Positions 44,110-53,398 of a stretch of 64,000 nt of DNA are shown piece by piece. The stretch comes from Desulfatibacillum aliphaticivorans DSM 15576. GTDB lineage: Bacteria; Desulfobacterota; Desulfobacteria; Desulfobacterales; Desulfatibacillaceae. The notes beneath the pieces are model-generated. The model made no database searches. It was not told where the DNA came from and saw nothing but the letters and a program-made list of their open reading frames with translations. Numbering within the stretch: the first letter of the stretch is position 1; every line of letters starts with the position of its first letter. Where the stretch lies: NCBI RefSeq assembly GCF_000429905.1, contig NZ_AUCT01000012.1:124001-188000 (forward strand), in the 5' to 3' direction. A program made the position numbers and the translations under genes.

Positions 44110-45240
44110 TCAGGAAAAAATGCCCCCGGGTCTTTTGATTATCTCGTCTATCTGGCTTGCTACCGTATGGATGATCTCCGAAATCAGACTGCGAGATTCG
44201 GCGACTGTCCTGCCTTTCAGGTCAAAAACAGCCTTGGCGGCCTGGTTCGATCGCCCGCCCACGGAAAGACCTCCAATGCCTTTGGACCGCAACTCTTCCT
44301 TAAAAGAGTCCCTTACCCTGTTGTACTCCTCATACTGAGACAGGGAAACATTCTTTTTAACCCAAGCCACCGGGCGATATGGATTCACCTCATAGTGAAG
44401 ATAAAAATTAAAAAAGCCCGTGAGAAGATTGAACTGGGGCTCAAAATGGATATTGAAGTCGCGTTTGGCGTCCAATTGAAAAACGCCGTTGACACCTTTC
44501 ATCTCACCCGGACGCCAGGAAGGCTTGCAGATTTTCGCCCCAAAATAATGCCTGCCCCGGGCGCTCCCTCGGAACGTTTCGTCTACCTCCAGCCCTCCCT
44601 CGAGACGAAGGCCTTCGAGAAAGGATCGGAAGTAAAGAAAATTTCCCTCAAGGTCATCCGGCTCCTGCATTTTGGCCAGGAAAACATCGCTGTCGGAAAC
44701 CTTGCCCTTGGAATAGAACCCGGATAACAAAGAGATCCAGGAGGCGATAAGAAGTTTGGCATTTGAGTCCCCGAGTGTGGAAGAATCAAGGCCAGCATTT
44801 AAAAGATTCTTAAAGGTTGCAGAACGGAAGGCGGAAGACTCTGGCTTCTGGTCTGGAAAAAGGCTCAAAAAGACGCATTTCACGTCAACCGCATCGTTTG
44901 ACCAGCCTAAACGCTCTTTAATGGCGTTCTTGCATTCCGTTGATGCGTAATCCTTGGTTTGGTTAGAGCCCTCATCGGCTTTCAGCTTGTTTTCCATGAT
45001 GACCAGTTGCTTCGCCCCTTGCCTTTGTATGGCTATAACCATGTCCGGAACGCCGGACGAACCTGTGGACACACGGGTGAAAACTCGTGCATCTGTAATT
45101 CCTGATGGATCAATATCACAAATATTTTGCAAAAATGCGTCCCTGAACGTCGTAGACGCCTCAATGCAGTATCGAAGCAGGTTGGAGATAACATCTTCCT
45201 TGCCCGCCACACCAAGTATGGAGAGAATGTTTTGTTCCAA
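44110..45240 (-). CDS. PD-(D/E)XK nuclease-superfamily protein
   Basis: 376 residues. An N-terminal nuclease core has Asp66 in SSGVPDMVIAIQ and Glu83-x-Lys85 in LVIMENKLKADEGSNQT, the PD-(D/E)XK catalytic pattern, followed by QTKDYAS with a conserved Gln. The C-terminal half is mixed alpha/beta (YFGAKICKPSWRPGEMKGVN) and may bind DNA or an effector. This resembles restriction-like nucleases of phage-defence islands. A TTG start follows AGGAGG. No methyltransferase is nearby, so it is not a classical restriction-modification enzyme. Confidence 0.75.
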   Translation of the reverse strand: MEQNILSILGVAGKEDVISNLLRYCIEASTTFRDAFLQNICDIDPSGITDARVFTRVSTGSSGVPDMVIAIQRQGAKQLVIMENKLKADEGSNQTKDYASTECKNAIKERLGWSNDAVDVKCVFLSLFPDQKPESSAFRSATFKNLLNAGLDSSTLGDSNAKLLIASWISLLSGFYSKGKVSDSDVFLAKMQEPDDLEGNFLYFRSFLEGLRLEGGLEVDETFRGSARGRHYFGAKICKPSWRPGEMKGVNGVFQLDAKRDFNIHFEPQFNLLTGFFNFYLHYEVNPYRPVAWVKKNVSLSQYEEYNRVRDSFKEELRSKGIGGLSVGGRSNQAAKAVFDLKGRTVAESRSLISEIIHTVASQIDEIIKRPGGIFS

Positions 45241-45563
45241 AAGAACCTCCTGAAATGGGGTTGAATCCGAAATGACAATTTTATTAATGTTGCTATGATT
45301 TCACTACAATTAGCCCCGTCGGTCAATAGTTTCTGATAAGCAGCTCCTTGCCCACTGTGTTTTGCTTTTTAGCGCCGGGTATTTGAGAGAAACGGATTCC
45401 ATGATGAAGGCCCAAAAAAACAATATTCATGTAGACAAATATTTCCGCCCCTTCGTCAGTATAGTCAAAGTCTTTGTTAAAAGGGCATGCGCGTGGAACC
45501 GGAATTTATAAAGCGCTTGAACATGCAAACGGCTTGTCCCAAGAAAAAGACAGGAGAGACATT
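45241..45563. other. Intergenic region between nuclease and SH3 protein genes
   Basis: Divergent genes on either side, so promoters for both are expected; I found no convincing hexamer pairs. No gene seen. Confidence 0.4.
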
Positions 45564-46568
45564 ATGACTGACATAAAGAAAAAAAACGGAAAAAAGGCGG
45601 GCCTGATATTCTCCATCCTGGCCTTTGGATTGATTTTTCTGGCTGGCCAGAATGCCTGGGCGGGCTCCGGCTCCTTCATCAGCCAGACTTTAAAAGAGCA
45701 AAGCGCCAAACAGGGCAAAGGCCATGGCGGAGGACACGGAGGCGGAAGGCCGCCCCAGGCTCAGGCGCCTCACAAGCCGAATCACAACAATCGCCCAGGC
45801 GGCGGCAGCCAACATGTCGCCAACAACCGTCCCGGCAGCGGACATTCCGCGCCCCACAGGCCCCAGGTTAACAGGCCCCAGGCGCATAGGCCCCGTCCGG
45901 GCGGAAATTCCCACTACGCAAACAATCATCATAACAGGCCGCCCCAGGTGCAACACAGGCCCAAGCCCCAGGTGCATCATAGGCCGGTAAACCATCGCCC
46001 TGCGCCTCGTTACTATGGAAAACCGTCGCACAGGCATTATCCGGTGCACCATTCCCGGCATCCCAGGCATTACAGGACCATGCCCCGGGGATACATAAGC
46101 ATCTCCTTTGGCGGAATCCCCTATTTTTATTACAGCGGGGTGTTTTACCAACGGGGCTCCAGCGGATTTTTCATGGTGGGCGCGCCCATCGGCGCCATTG
46201 TGTACTCCCTGCCCGTGGGCTATACCAGAGTGGTTCACAGCAACACGTACTACTACTGCTATGACGACGTGTATTACCGCAAGGTTCCTTCGGGATATCA
46301 GGTGGTGGATTCCCCGGCGGCGCCCGTCGCCGTTGCAGCGCCGGCTTTTGACCGGGGAGACTGGGTGCAAGTCACCGCCCCCAACCTGAACGTGCGGACC
46401 GGCCCGGGCTACGACTTCCCCATTAAGGATGTGGCGCCCCAATACTCCCAATTGGAAGTCATGGGCGGATCCACCGGCGGCTGGGTGTATGTGAGGATTT
46501 CAGGGGAAAATTTCGGTTGGGTGTCCACCGCCTACGTGGAATTGTTAAACACGCAGCCTTTAGGCTAA
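45564..46568 (+). CDS. Secreted His/Pro-rich protein with C-terminal bacterial SH3 domain
   Basis: 334 residues. Signal peptide (GLIFSILAFGLIFLAGQNAWA), then about 120 residues of low-complexity His/Pro/Arg/Asn (HRPQVNRPQAHRPRPGGNSH), then an aromatic Tyr-rich domain (YISISFGGIPYFYYSGVFYQ, YYYCYDDVYYRKV) resembling the DUF6515 type, and a C-terminal SH3 type 3 domain (VTAPNLNVRTGPGYDFP, GGWVYVRISGENFGWV). The His-rich stretch could bind metal; SH3b domains usually bind cell-wall peptide. The ATG at 45564 follows AGGAGAG. Likely an envelope or surface protein. Confidence 0.8.
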   Translation: MTDIKKKNGKKAGLIFSILAFGLIFLAGQNAWAGSGSFISQTLKEQSAKQGKGHGGGHGGGRPPQAQAPHKPNHNNRPGGGSQHVANNRPGSGHSAPHRPQVNRPQAHRPRPGGNSHYANNHHNRPPQVQHRPKPQVHHRPVNHRPAPRYYGKPSHRHYPVHHSRHPRHYRTMPRGYISISFGGIPYFYYSGVFYQRGSSGFFMVGAPIGAIVYSLPVGYTRVVHSNTYYYCYDDVYYRKVPSGYQVVDSPAAPVAVAAPAFDRGDWVQVTAPNLNVRTGPGYDFPIKDVAPQYSQLEVMGGSTGGWVYVRISGENFGWVSTAYVELLNTQPLG

Positions 46569-46590
46569 ATTTTCGTTGCAATTTTTCGGG

Positions 46591-47334
46591 TCAGGCGGCC
46601 TCTTCCTCCTCCAACTCAACGTGGGGGATGATGCGCTGCCTGACCATTTCCGCCAACTCCCCGTCTTCCATATCCTTAAACTCCTCATAGGGAATTTCAT
46701 CCAGGACCGTGACCCATATTTCGTGAGAGCCGTGAAAATTCATGCTGTTTTTAGGCAGGGCGTGGGTGGTGCCCCGCACGGCGATGGGCAGGATGGGCAG
46801 CTTCATTTTTTTAGCCAGAACAAAGGCGCCCGGCTTAAAGGCCTTGACCTTTCCCGTGGCGGAGCGGGTTCCTTCAGGAAAGAAAAACACCGAACTGCCC
46901 TCCGCAAGCCTTTCCTCGCAGGCTTCCATCATTTTTCGGATGCTGTCCCTGTCCCCGCGTATGAGCTTAACGTACCGGTTTAAAACCATGTTCCAGCCAA
47001 TCAAGGGCACTTTAAAGATTTCGGCCTTGGACACCCATTTGAAGTGAAAAAACAGGCCGAAGCAAACCAGGATGTCAAGCTGGGACTGATGGTTGGAGGT
47101 CACCACATAGGTTTTTTGGGGGTTGATTTTTTCCTTGCCCAAAAAATGAACCTTCCAGGCCGGAACGACCATGACGTACAAATAGGCCCAAGCGCAAGTG
47201 TACAGATGGAGGATGACCAGCCTTTTGTCAAAGAGAACGGTCAGCAGCCACAGCAACAGAGCCCCGCAGAAGAAAAAAATGGAGGTTACAGCGATAAAGA
47301 TCAGAAGTGCTATTGAAATCAACCTGTTAAACAT
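46591..47334 (-). CDS. plsC: 1-acyl-sn-glycerol-3-phosphate acyltransferase
   Basis: 247 residues. Two N-terminal hydrophobic helices, then the acyltransferase blocks: NHQSQLD (H-x4-D catalytic motif), FFPEGTRSATG (glycerophosphate-binding), and ILPIAVRGT. It acylates lysophosphatidic acid to phosphatidic acid at the inner membrane. AGGAGG precedes the ATG. Monocistronic here. Whether it accepts Pfa-derived chains is unknown. Confidence 0.9.
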   Translation of the reverse strand: MFNRLISIALLIFIAVTSIFFFCGALLLWLLTVLFDKRLVILHLYTCAWAYLYVMVVPAWKVHFLGKEKINPQKTYVVTSNHQSQLDILVCFGLFFHFKWVSKAEIFKVPLIGWNMVLNRYVKLIRGDRDSIRKMMEACEERLAEGSSVFFFPEGTRSATGKVKAFKPGAFVLAKKMKLPILPIAVRGTTHALPKNSMNFHGSHEIWVTVLDEIPYEEFKDMEDGELAEMVRQRIIPHVELEEEEAA

Positions 47335-47557
47335 TAATCCTCCTTGGTCGCCGGTGAAAGGTCATGGGTTCCACCCGTGGGAATAACGGAACGCAAAGAA
47401 CGGCGCAATTTTTTTATCGAACGGACTAACAACCGGCTCATTTTTAACCGAAATATTAAAAACTCGTTCGCATATTTTTTTGCATATCACTAACCGCATT
47501 GACAGGCAAGGCGCGGCGCGTCATCAGGACGGCAAGGGTGGGATTCGGGGCGCCCCG

Positions 47558-47591
47558 GGAAAAACAAAACGGGCGAGCCGAAGCTCGCCCG
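47558..47591 (-). terminator. Intrinsic terminator of the first chemoreceptor gene
   Basis: CGGGCGAGC and GCTCGCCCG around CGAA; on the minus strand the stem is followed by TTTTGTTTTT. Confidence 0.85.
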
Positions 47592-47631
47592 ATGAATTTT
47601 AAATCAAGAAAAAATTTGTAATTAAGGATGG

Positions 47632-49314
47632 TTAGACCTTGATGGCGGCCAGCATGCCTTTCAGGGCTTCGGCCAGAGAGACAAGCTCCTTGATGCGGTC
47701 TTCCATGGCGTGGGCGCCTTGGGTGTTGGATTCCATGGCGTCCTGAATGCCGGACAGGGCGTCCGTAACCTGCTCCACGCCTTGAAGCTCCTGGCGGCTG
47801 GTTGCGGCGATTTTCCGGGAGGAGCCCACGGCGGCGTCGATGTTTTGGGCCAGCTTGTTGATGGCCTGGACGGTGCGATTGTTCAGCCCCTCCCCTTCCT
47901 GGGCCGAAAGGGAGCACTTTTCCGCCGCTTTAATGGCCCTGTCAGCTGCGACCTGGATTTCCTTTAATATGGAGCGCACCTGCCGCGTGGCGCCCTTGGA
48001 TTGCTCGGACAGGGTCTTGACTTCGGCCGCAACCACCTGGAAGCCCTTGCCGAACTCTCCGGCCTTGGCCGCCTCAATGGAGGCGTTGACCGACAGCAGC
48101 TCGGATTGATGGGCCACCTCGTCCACCATGTCGATGATTTCGGAAATGCGCACGGCCTGGGCGCTGAGATTGGCCACGCTCTCTCCCACTTCCACCACCT
48201 GTCTGGTTATGACGTCCACTCCGTCCCCCATGGCGTTGGTGGCGCTTTTTCCCTCTTCATAGGCCAAGGCCGTGGATTCGGCGGAGGCGACCACCTGATC
48301 GGCGTTCTCGGAAGAGGATTGCACGGCCTGCCTCAGTTCGGTGGAGGTAACGTTAATCTGGGTCACGGAGGCGGACGTCTCGGACGCGGTGGAGGAAAAC
48401 TGGGTCGCCATGGTGGAAAGCTCCCGGGACGATTCCGTCAGGGAGTCGGCGCCTTCCCTCACCCGAATGACCACCCGCGCCAAAGCGTCGCAAATCGCAT
48501 TGACGGCATCGGCCATTTGCCGTGTTTCGTCTTTGGTCTTTAAATCCAATCGCCTGTCCATGCCTCCGCGGGAAACCCGGTCCGAAAAGGCCACGATTTT
48601 CATCATGGGATTGACGATGGAGCGTCCTACGGCGAAAGCTATACTTACACCCGTCAAGGAAAAGAGGATAAAGGATATGATGAAGATCCTTTTTGTCAGG
48701 GAAGTCGCCCATTTTGCCAACCCTGCCAAACCGGCGCCGAAATTTTCCTTGGCGATGTTAAGCTCGTCAATGGTCTTTCTGATCTTGGCGGTAAGCTCCA
48801 TGCGGATGTCATAGTCATCGGTGTAATAATACTGCCAGGCCAGATCAATAATCACTTCATCCAAATCCGAGGACCTTTGAGCCCACTTGACCATTTCCTG
48901 CACACTCCTGTTTCCCTTCAAATATCGAAACAGGTCCATGAGTTCACGGGCCTCATCCGGGTCCACCGTGCTTGTCAACCCGACTACGCTGCTAACCAGG
49001 TCGTCTTCCGTCCCCTCGTTGAACGCTTGCTCGGCTTTTGCGCAAACCAGGGAGACCGCCATACAGCTTTTCCTTAACCGTACAAATTCCTTGTAATCTT
49101 CCTCGCCGCCTAAATTGAGATAGCGCTCCAACTTTACAAAGGATTCGTAGTGCATAACCGTGTGATCGTGCAGCCCCTTCTCCATCCCCACCACCCTCTC
49201 CATCACGGATAGGGATACCAGGCCCATGATCATGACGAATGCAGAGGAAAGGACGCCGATGGCGTACAGGACAAACATTTTTTTATTGATGGAATCCGTG
49301 AGGGAAAAACGCAT
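47632..49314 (-). CDS. Methyl-accepting chemotaxis protein
   Basis: 560 residues. TM1 (MFVLYAIGVLSSAFVMIMGL), a periplasmic helical sensor of about 170 residues, TM2 (IFIISFILFSLTGVSIAFAV), HAMP (VNPMMKIVAFSDRVSRGGMD) and a long coiled-coil signalling domain with the conserved hairpin tip region (EVAHQSELLSVNASIEAAKA, GKGFQVVAAEVKTLSEQSKG). Paralogue of the product of 49750-51432, with nearly identical tip DNA. The ligand is unknown. AGGAGC precedes the ATG. Confidence 0.93.
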   Translation of the reverse strand: MRFSLTDSINKKMFVLYAIGVLSSAFVMIMGLVSLSVMERVVGMEKGLHDHTVMHYESFVKLERYLNLGGEEDYKEFVRLRKSCMAVSLVCAKAEQAFNEGTEDDLVSSVVGLTSTVDPDEARELMDLFRYLKGNRSVQEMVKWAQRSSDLDEVIIDLAWQYYYTDDYDIRMELTAKIRKTIDELNIAKENFGAGLAGLAKWATSLTKRIFIISFILFSLTGVSIAFAVGRSIVNPMMKIVAFSDRVSRGGMDRRLDLKTKDETRQMADAVNAICDALARVVIRVREGADSLTESSRELSTMATQFSSTASETSASVTQINVTSTELRQAVQSSSENADQVVASAESTALAYEEGKSATNAMGDGVDVITRQVVEVGESVANLSAQAVRISEIIDMVDEVAHQSELLSVNASIEAAKAGEFGKGFQVVAAEVKTLSEQSKGATRQVRSILKEIQVAADRAIKAAEKCSLSAQEGEGLNNRTVQAINKLAQNIDAAVGSSRKIAATSRQELQGVEQVTDALSGIQDAMESNTQGAHAMEDRIKELVSLAEALKGMLAAIKV

Positions 49315-49655
49315 TAAAAAGACGCTCCTGTGCCGTTGACAAAAATGAGCCAGATCGAATAGATGCTCAGCCTATTCCGAACCGCAAACCACTTGAAAAA
49401 CCCGTTGCAATAAAGGCCGGAAGCACAGTCATTGCGGATTAAGATTGTTGCAGATAGCTGGAATTGCAGGCATAATGAAAACTTCGGAAGTTAAATTATC
49501 AAATCTTAAGGAAACAAAAAAGGGAAATATACAACCAGAGAAAAAAACTCCGGAATTTAATAAAAAACGCGAGTTTTACCCTAGCAAAAATGACTTTTTT
49601 AACTGGAGATCTTTTTCATATTTCAAAGGCGGCCAGGGAAAAAGCTGGCAATCTA
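49315..49655. other. Intergenic region between the two chemoreceptor genes
   Basis: AT-rich, no credible gene. It must contain the promoter of the downstream receptor; no clear sigma-70 or sigma-28 match was found. Confidence 0.4.
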
Positions 49656-49659
49656 TAAA

Positions 49660-49689
49660 ACAACAACCGGCGGAGAGGCCCTCCTGCCG
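49660..49689 (-). terminator. Probable terminator of the second chemoreceptor gene
   Basis: CGGCGG...GAG / CTC...CTGCCG stem with one bulge, followed on the minus strand by TTGTTGTTTTA. Confidence 0.45.
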
Positions 49690-49749
49690 CATTCCTTTCC
49701 GCCGAAATGCGGCGCGCCGAGGCGCCTTGGCCCGAATGATTAAAAGATT

Positions 49750-51432
49750 TTACACCTTGATGTTTTCCACCAGTTTTTTCAGGGTTTCCGCCAGTTGCAC
49801 CAACTCGCGGGAGCGCGACTCCATGAGTTTGGCGCCCGCCGTGTTCTGCTGGGTGGCGTCTTTGATGTCGGCCAGAGCATCCGTCACCTGGGACACCCCT
49901 TGAAGCTCCTGGCGGGCGGTGGAGGAGATTTTTTTGGTAAAGGCCACGGCGCCGTCAAAGCTGTCCGCCAGTCTGGACATGGAATCCGAAGCCTGTTCAT
50001 TGAGATTCAGGCCGTGGTTAACTGCGGAGGCGCTTTGTTCAGCGGCTTTGGCGGCGGCTTCCGCGGCTTTTTGAATTTCCTTTAAAATGGAGCGAACCTG
50101 CCGCGTGGCGCCCTTGGATTGCTCGGACAAAGTTTTGACTTCCGCCGCAACCACCTGGAAGCCCTTGCCGAACTCTCCAGCCTTGGCCGCCTCAATGGAG
50201 GCGTTGACCGACAGCAGTTCGGATTGATGGGCCACTTCGTCCACCATATCGATGATTTCAGCGATGCGTACAGCCTGAGCGCTTAGTTTGGCGATGCGTT
50301 CCCCCACCTCCACCACTTCCAGGTTGATCAGGCTCATTCCGTGGCCCATTTCTTCGGTGGCTTTTTTGCCAATTTCGTAAATCGTAGCGGAATGCTCGGC
50401 GTAAGAGGCCACGGAATCGGCGTTTTCCGAAGAAGTCTGCACAGCCTGCTTAAGCTCCTGGGCCGTCACGTTGATCTCGGAAACCGACGCGGATGTCTCG
50501 GTGGCTGTCGTGGCGAACTGATTGGCCGTGGAGGAAAGGTCCTGGGCGGATTCCGTCAGGGTTTCCGCTCCGTTCATGATTTTCACGGCCAAATCACGCA
50601 AGGCCTCGCAAATGGCGTTGACGGCAATGGCCAGGTCGCGGGTTTCATCTTTGGTTTCCACTTCAAGACGCCGGTCGAATCCTCCTTTGGAAACCCTTTG
50701 AGAAAAACGGATGGCCTTGACTATGGGCTTTACAATGGAACGTCCCATGAAATAGGAGGCGGTCACGCTTAAAACCAGAAACAGGACAAAAGTCCCCACA
50801 AAAACCCTGCGCACCGTTTTTACGACCCAAGACTTAAATGCGCTGATCGCCTCGGTGAAATTCACTTTGGCTTTCACAAGGTTCTTGAGGGACTCGTCGA
50901 TTTTCGGCTTCAGGCCGGCCCGATATTCCGGATCAGGATTGTTGCGGTACGCCTCCATGATCGCCATAAACCGGTCTTCCTGGGCCACGGTTTCTTTGGC
51001 TGCCTGTATCATGGCGGCCATCATGGGGTTGGACCTGAGCTTCATCCCCAACTCCACCGTATCCTTGCCTTCCTCCGTGCTCATGTTGTCAAGCAGCCGT
51101 CCCATACTGTCAATTTTTTTCCGAATCTCCTCAACCGAATAGCTGCCGTCCGCCATGCTGAACTGAAAGGCGACTCCCCTGACCCTGGCGCGGATTTCCT
51201 TAAACTTTTCGTAATCCTCCGGGTTCCCTTCGTACATGTAACGCTGCAAGTAATCCAGGGATTCGAAATGCATGGTGGTGTGCTGATGGAGGCCTTCCTG
51301 CAGGCCCATCATTTTCTCCATCACCTGTAAGACAACCAAGCCCACGCCCAGGATAAATACGGAAGCCATCACCCCGGTCAAGGCCAGCACGACAGTTTTT
51401 TTTCTAATGGAATCGTTCAAGGAAAAACGCAT
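49750..51432 (-). CDS. Methyl-accepting chemotaxis protein (paralogue)
   Basis: 560 residues. Same plan as its neighbour: TM1 (VLALTGVMASVFILGVGLVV), periplasmic four-helix-type sensor, TM2 (FVGTFVLFLVLSVTASYFMG), HAMP (VKPIVKAIRFSQRVSKGGFD) and signalling domain with the identical EVAHQSELLSVNASIEAAKA tip. The periplasmic halves differ, so the two probably sense different ligands through the same output. The ATG at 51432 has AAAGGAG upstream; an in-frame longer start lacks one. Confidence 0.93.
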   Translation of the reverse strand: MRFSLNDSIRKKTVVLALTGVMASVFILGVGLVVLQVMEKMMGLQEGLHQHTTMHFESLDYLQRYMYEGNPEDYEKFKEIRARVRGVAFQFSMADGSYSVEEIRKKIDSMGRLLDNMSTEEGKDTVELGMKLRSNPMMAAMIQAAKETVAQEDRFMAIMEAYRNNPDPEYRAGLKPKIDESLKNLVKAKVNFTEAISAFKSWVVKTVRRVFVGTFVLFLVLSVTASYFMGRSIVKPIVKAIRFSQRVSKGGFDRRLEVETKDETRDLAIAVNAICEALRDLAVKIMNGAETLTESAQDLSSTANQFATTATETSASVSEINVTAQELKQAVQTSSENADSVASYAEHSATIYEIGKKATEEMGHGMSLINLEVVEVGERIAKLSAQAVRIAEIIDMVDEVAHQSELLSVNASIEAAKAGEFGKGFQVVAAEVKTLSEQSKGATRQVRSILKEIQKAAEAAAKAAEQSASAVNHGLNLNEQASDSMSRLADSFDGAVAFTKKISSTARQELQGVSQVTDALADIKDATQQNTAGAKLMESRSRELVQLAETLKKLVENIKV

Positions 51433-51518
51433 ACGGCAAACACTCCTTTGGAGTCCGAAAAGGGCGCCCAAATATTCCTATGGCTCTTTGTTTAAAGCAG
51501 GCTTGGAATTTCCTGGAT

Positions 51519-51547
51519 ATCATAAAATAGAGATGTGACAAATGCAA
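51519..51547 (-). promoter_or_regulatory. Candidate promoter of the second chemoreceptor
   Basis: Minus strand TTGCAT (51542-51547), 17-bp spacer, TATGAT (51519-51524), about 85 bases before the ATG. Confidence 0.4.
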
Positions 51548-51830
51548 AACGCACTATATCTTCCCTGGTCCCCCGCCCTGTAAAAGATATTACATCAATC
51601 TATAAAACCACCAAAAACGTGTTAGCTCAAGAGGCAAATTTTCAAGCCCGGATACACAAGAGCCTAAAACACATCTCATATTGGTAACTTTTTTTGATAT
51701 TATTTGATATAATAGATCAGTTTACTATATTAAGTCTATATCTTTTACGTTTTTTTTTGAGATATTCCCCAATTAGAAGCCTCGTGCGTTTTTATTCAAT
51801 TTTTGTTACCCAATCTCCAGAAAAGCCTAA
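51548..51830. other. AT-rich intergenic region
   Basis: Runs of A and T, no gene. It follows the 3' end of the sigma-54 regulator (minus strand) and precedes the receptor promoter. I see no strong GC stem that would terminate the regulator. Confidence 0.4.
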
Positions 51831-53237
51831 TTAGCCCTCTTCCACTCTAAGAGGAATATCCCACTTTTTCATGTATTTCCAGATAGAGGTGCGGCTTTTG
51901 CCCAAACGGCGGCCCGCTTCGGCCTTGTTCCAGCCGCTTTGCTCCAGGGCTTCCAATAGCCTCTCTTTGGTGATTGCCCCACGAAACTTCGGTCCGTCGT
52001 CGGACCAGGGGAGCGGCTCGGAGGCGGCCTCCCGTCTGATTTCATAAGGCAGGTCATCCAGGTCGATCTTCCCGGAAGACCTTAGGACAAAGGCGTGCTC
52101 CACGGCGTTTTCCAATTCCCGCACATTGCCGGGCCAGCTATATTCCAACAGCTTTCGCATGGCCTTGTCCGCAACCCCTTCCAGGTTTTTTCCCGTTTTG
52201 GCGTTTTCCTCCAGGCGAAAATGATCCACGAGCAAAGGAATGTCCCTCCTGCGCTCGCGCAAAGGCGGAATATGGATGGGGAAAACCTTTAGCCTATAAT
52301 AAAGATCCTGACGAAAAACGCCTTCCTCCACCAAGGAAAGCAGGTTTTTGTGAGTGGCTGCAATCACCCGGATGTTGATCTTGCGGGAGATGGACTCCCC
52401 TACTCGCTCGATCTCCCTTTCCTGCAGCACCCTCAGCAGGCGGACCTGAACCGCCGGGGTGAGCTCTGCAATTTCGTCCAGAAAAATCGTACCGTCCATG
52501 GCCTGCTCAAACCGCCCCACCCTGTCCCGGATGGCGCCGGTGAAAGCGCCCTTCACATGCCCGAACAACTCGCTTTCCAAGAGGGTTTCCGAAAGGGCGG
52601 AGCAATTCACCGTTACCATGGGGCCTGTGGACCGGCTGCTGTGATAATGGATGGCGCCGGCCACCAACTCCTTGCCCGTGCCGGACTCGCCGGTGACCAA
52701 AACCGTGACGTCGCTGGCCGCAGCCGCCTTGATGGCGGTAAAAACCTCCATCATGCCCTGGCTCTTGCCCACAATATTGCCGAATTCATGCATCTCGCCC
52801 AGACGGCGGGCGGCCTCCTCCGCCTCCTCCCTGGCCCGCTTGATCTCCGTCAGGTCCGTGATGGTTTCCACAATGCCTTCCATCACCCCCTGTTCATTGA
52901 ACACGGGGCGGGCGTTTTTGATCACGGCCACGTCGTGGCCGTTTTTATGCCGAAGGGCGCATTCCTTGCTCACACCCTTTTTGTATTTCCTGACCCCGCA
53001 ATCCTTGAAGTTGGTGGGGCACCCCTGTTGTACGCATTGGTCAAACTGAAGCATCTGGCAGGTCATGCCCAGCGCTTCCTCCGACTTGTACCCGGAAATC
53101 TTCTCCATGGCCCGGTTCCACGAGGTGACGCGCCCCTGGGAGTCCATGGTGAAAACCCCTTCCGCCATGGAGTCCATGATCATATTGACAAAGCGCAGGT
53201 TCCAAATCTGATGATTTTCAGCGTTCAAAGCGTTCAC
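51831..53237 (-). CDS. PAS-domain sigma-54-dependent transcriptional activator
   Basis: 468 residues. N-terminal PAS (MDSMAEGVFTMDSQGRVTSW) with an unusual cysteine set (CQMLQFDQCVQQGCPTNFKD, CGVRKYKKGVSKEC) that could hold a metal or sense redox. AAA+ domain: Walker A GESGTGKE, sigma-54 contact loop GAFTGA, Walker B DGTIFLDEIAEL, arginine-finger region. Fis-type helix-turn-helix at the end (NKAEAGRRLGKSRTSIWKYM). A GTG at 53237 touches AAAGGGA; a TTG at 53228 is better spaced. It is divergent from the thioredoxin/octaheme operon, whose -24/-12 promoter it most likely activates. Confidence 0.92.
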   Translation of the reverse strand: MNALNAENHQIWNLRFVNMIMDSMAEGVFTMDSQGRVTSWNRAMEKISGYKSEEALGMTCQMLQFDQCVQQGCPTNFKDCGVRKYKKGVSKECALRHKNGHDVAVIKNARPVFNEQGVMEGIVETITDLTEIKRAREEAEEAARRLGEMHEFGNIVGKSQGMMEVFTAIKAAAASDVTVLVTGESGTGKELVAGAIHYHSSRSTGPMVTVNCSALSETLLESELFGHVKGAFTGAIRDRVGRFEQAMDGTIFLDEIAELTPAVQVRLLRVLQEREIERVGESISRKINIRVIAATHKNLLSLVEEGVFRQDLYYRLKVFPIHIPPLRERRRDIPLLVDHFRLEENAKTGKNLEGVADKAMRKLLEYSWPGNVRELENAVEHAFVLRSSGKIDLDDLPYEIRREAASEPLPWSDDGPKFRGAITKERLLEALEQSGWNKAEAGRRLGKSRTSIWKYMKKWDIPLRVEEG

Positions 53238-53259
53238 TCCCTTTGTAAATTAACGCAAA

Positions 53260-53291
53260 GTAACGTTACTTGTTAACACAAGTAACGTTAC
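53260..53291. promoter_or_regulatory. Paired GTAACGTTAC palindromes, probable upstream activating sequence
   Basis: Two perfect 10-bp palindromes (53260-53269 and 53282-53291), 22 bp apart, or about two helical turns. The whole block is nearly symmetric about GTTAAC. It lies between the activator and its predicted target, about 110 bp before the -24 element. Confidence 0.8.
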
Positions 53292-53398
53292 CCGTCCAGT
53301 CAAGTTCGGATACAAAACCATGGGAAACCTCCTTCATAAACCACTATTTATGTTAAAATTCAATATATTATAAAAAAGCATAATATTTTCAACCCCCT

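Noticed and set aside
49445..49903. 152-codon plus-strand frame between the chemoreceptors
   Set aside because: Runs into the antisense of the second receptor; Lys-rich AT start and no plausible ribosome site or motif.
53282..53291. GTAACGTTAC pair as a CRISPR-like repeat
   Set aside because: Only two 10-bp copies, palindromic and placed between divergent regulator and target genes; better explained as activator sites.
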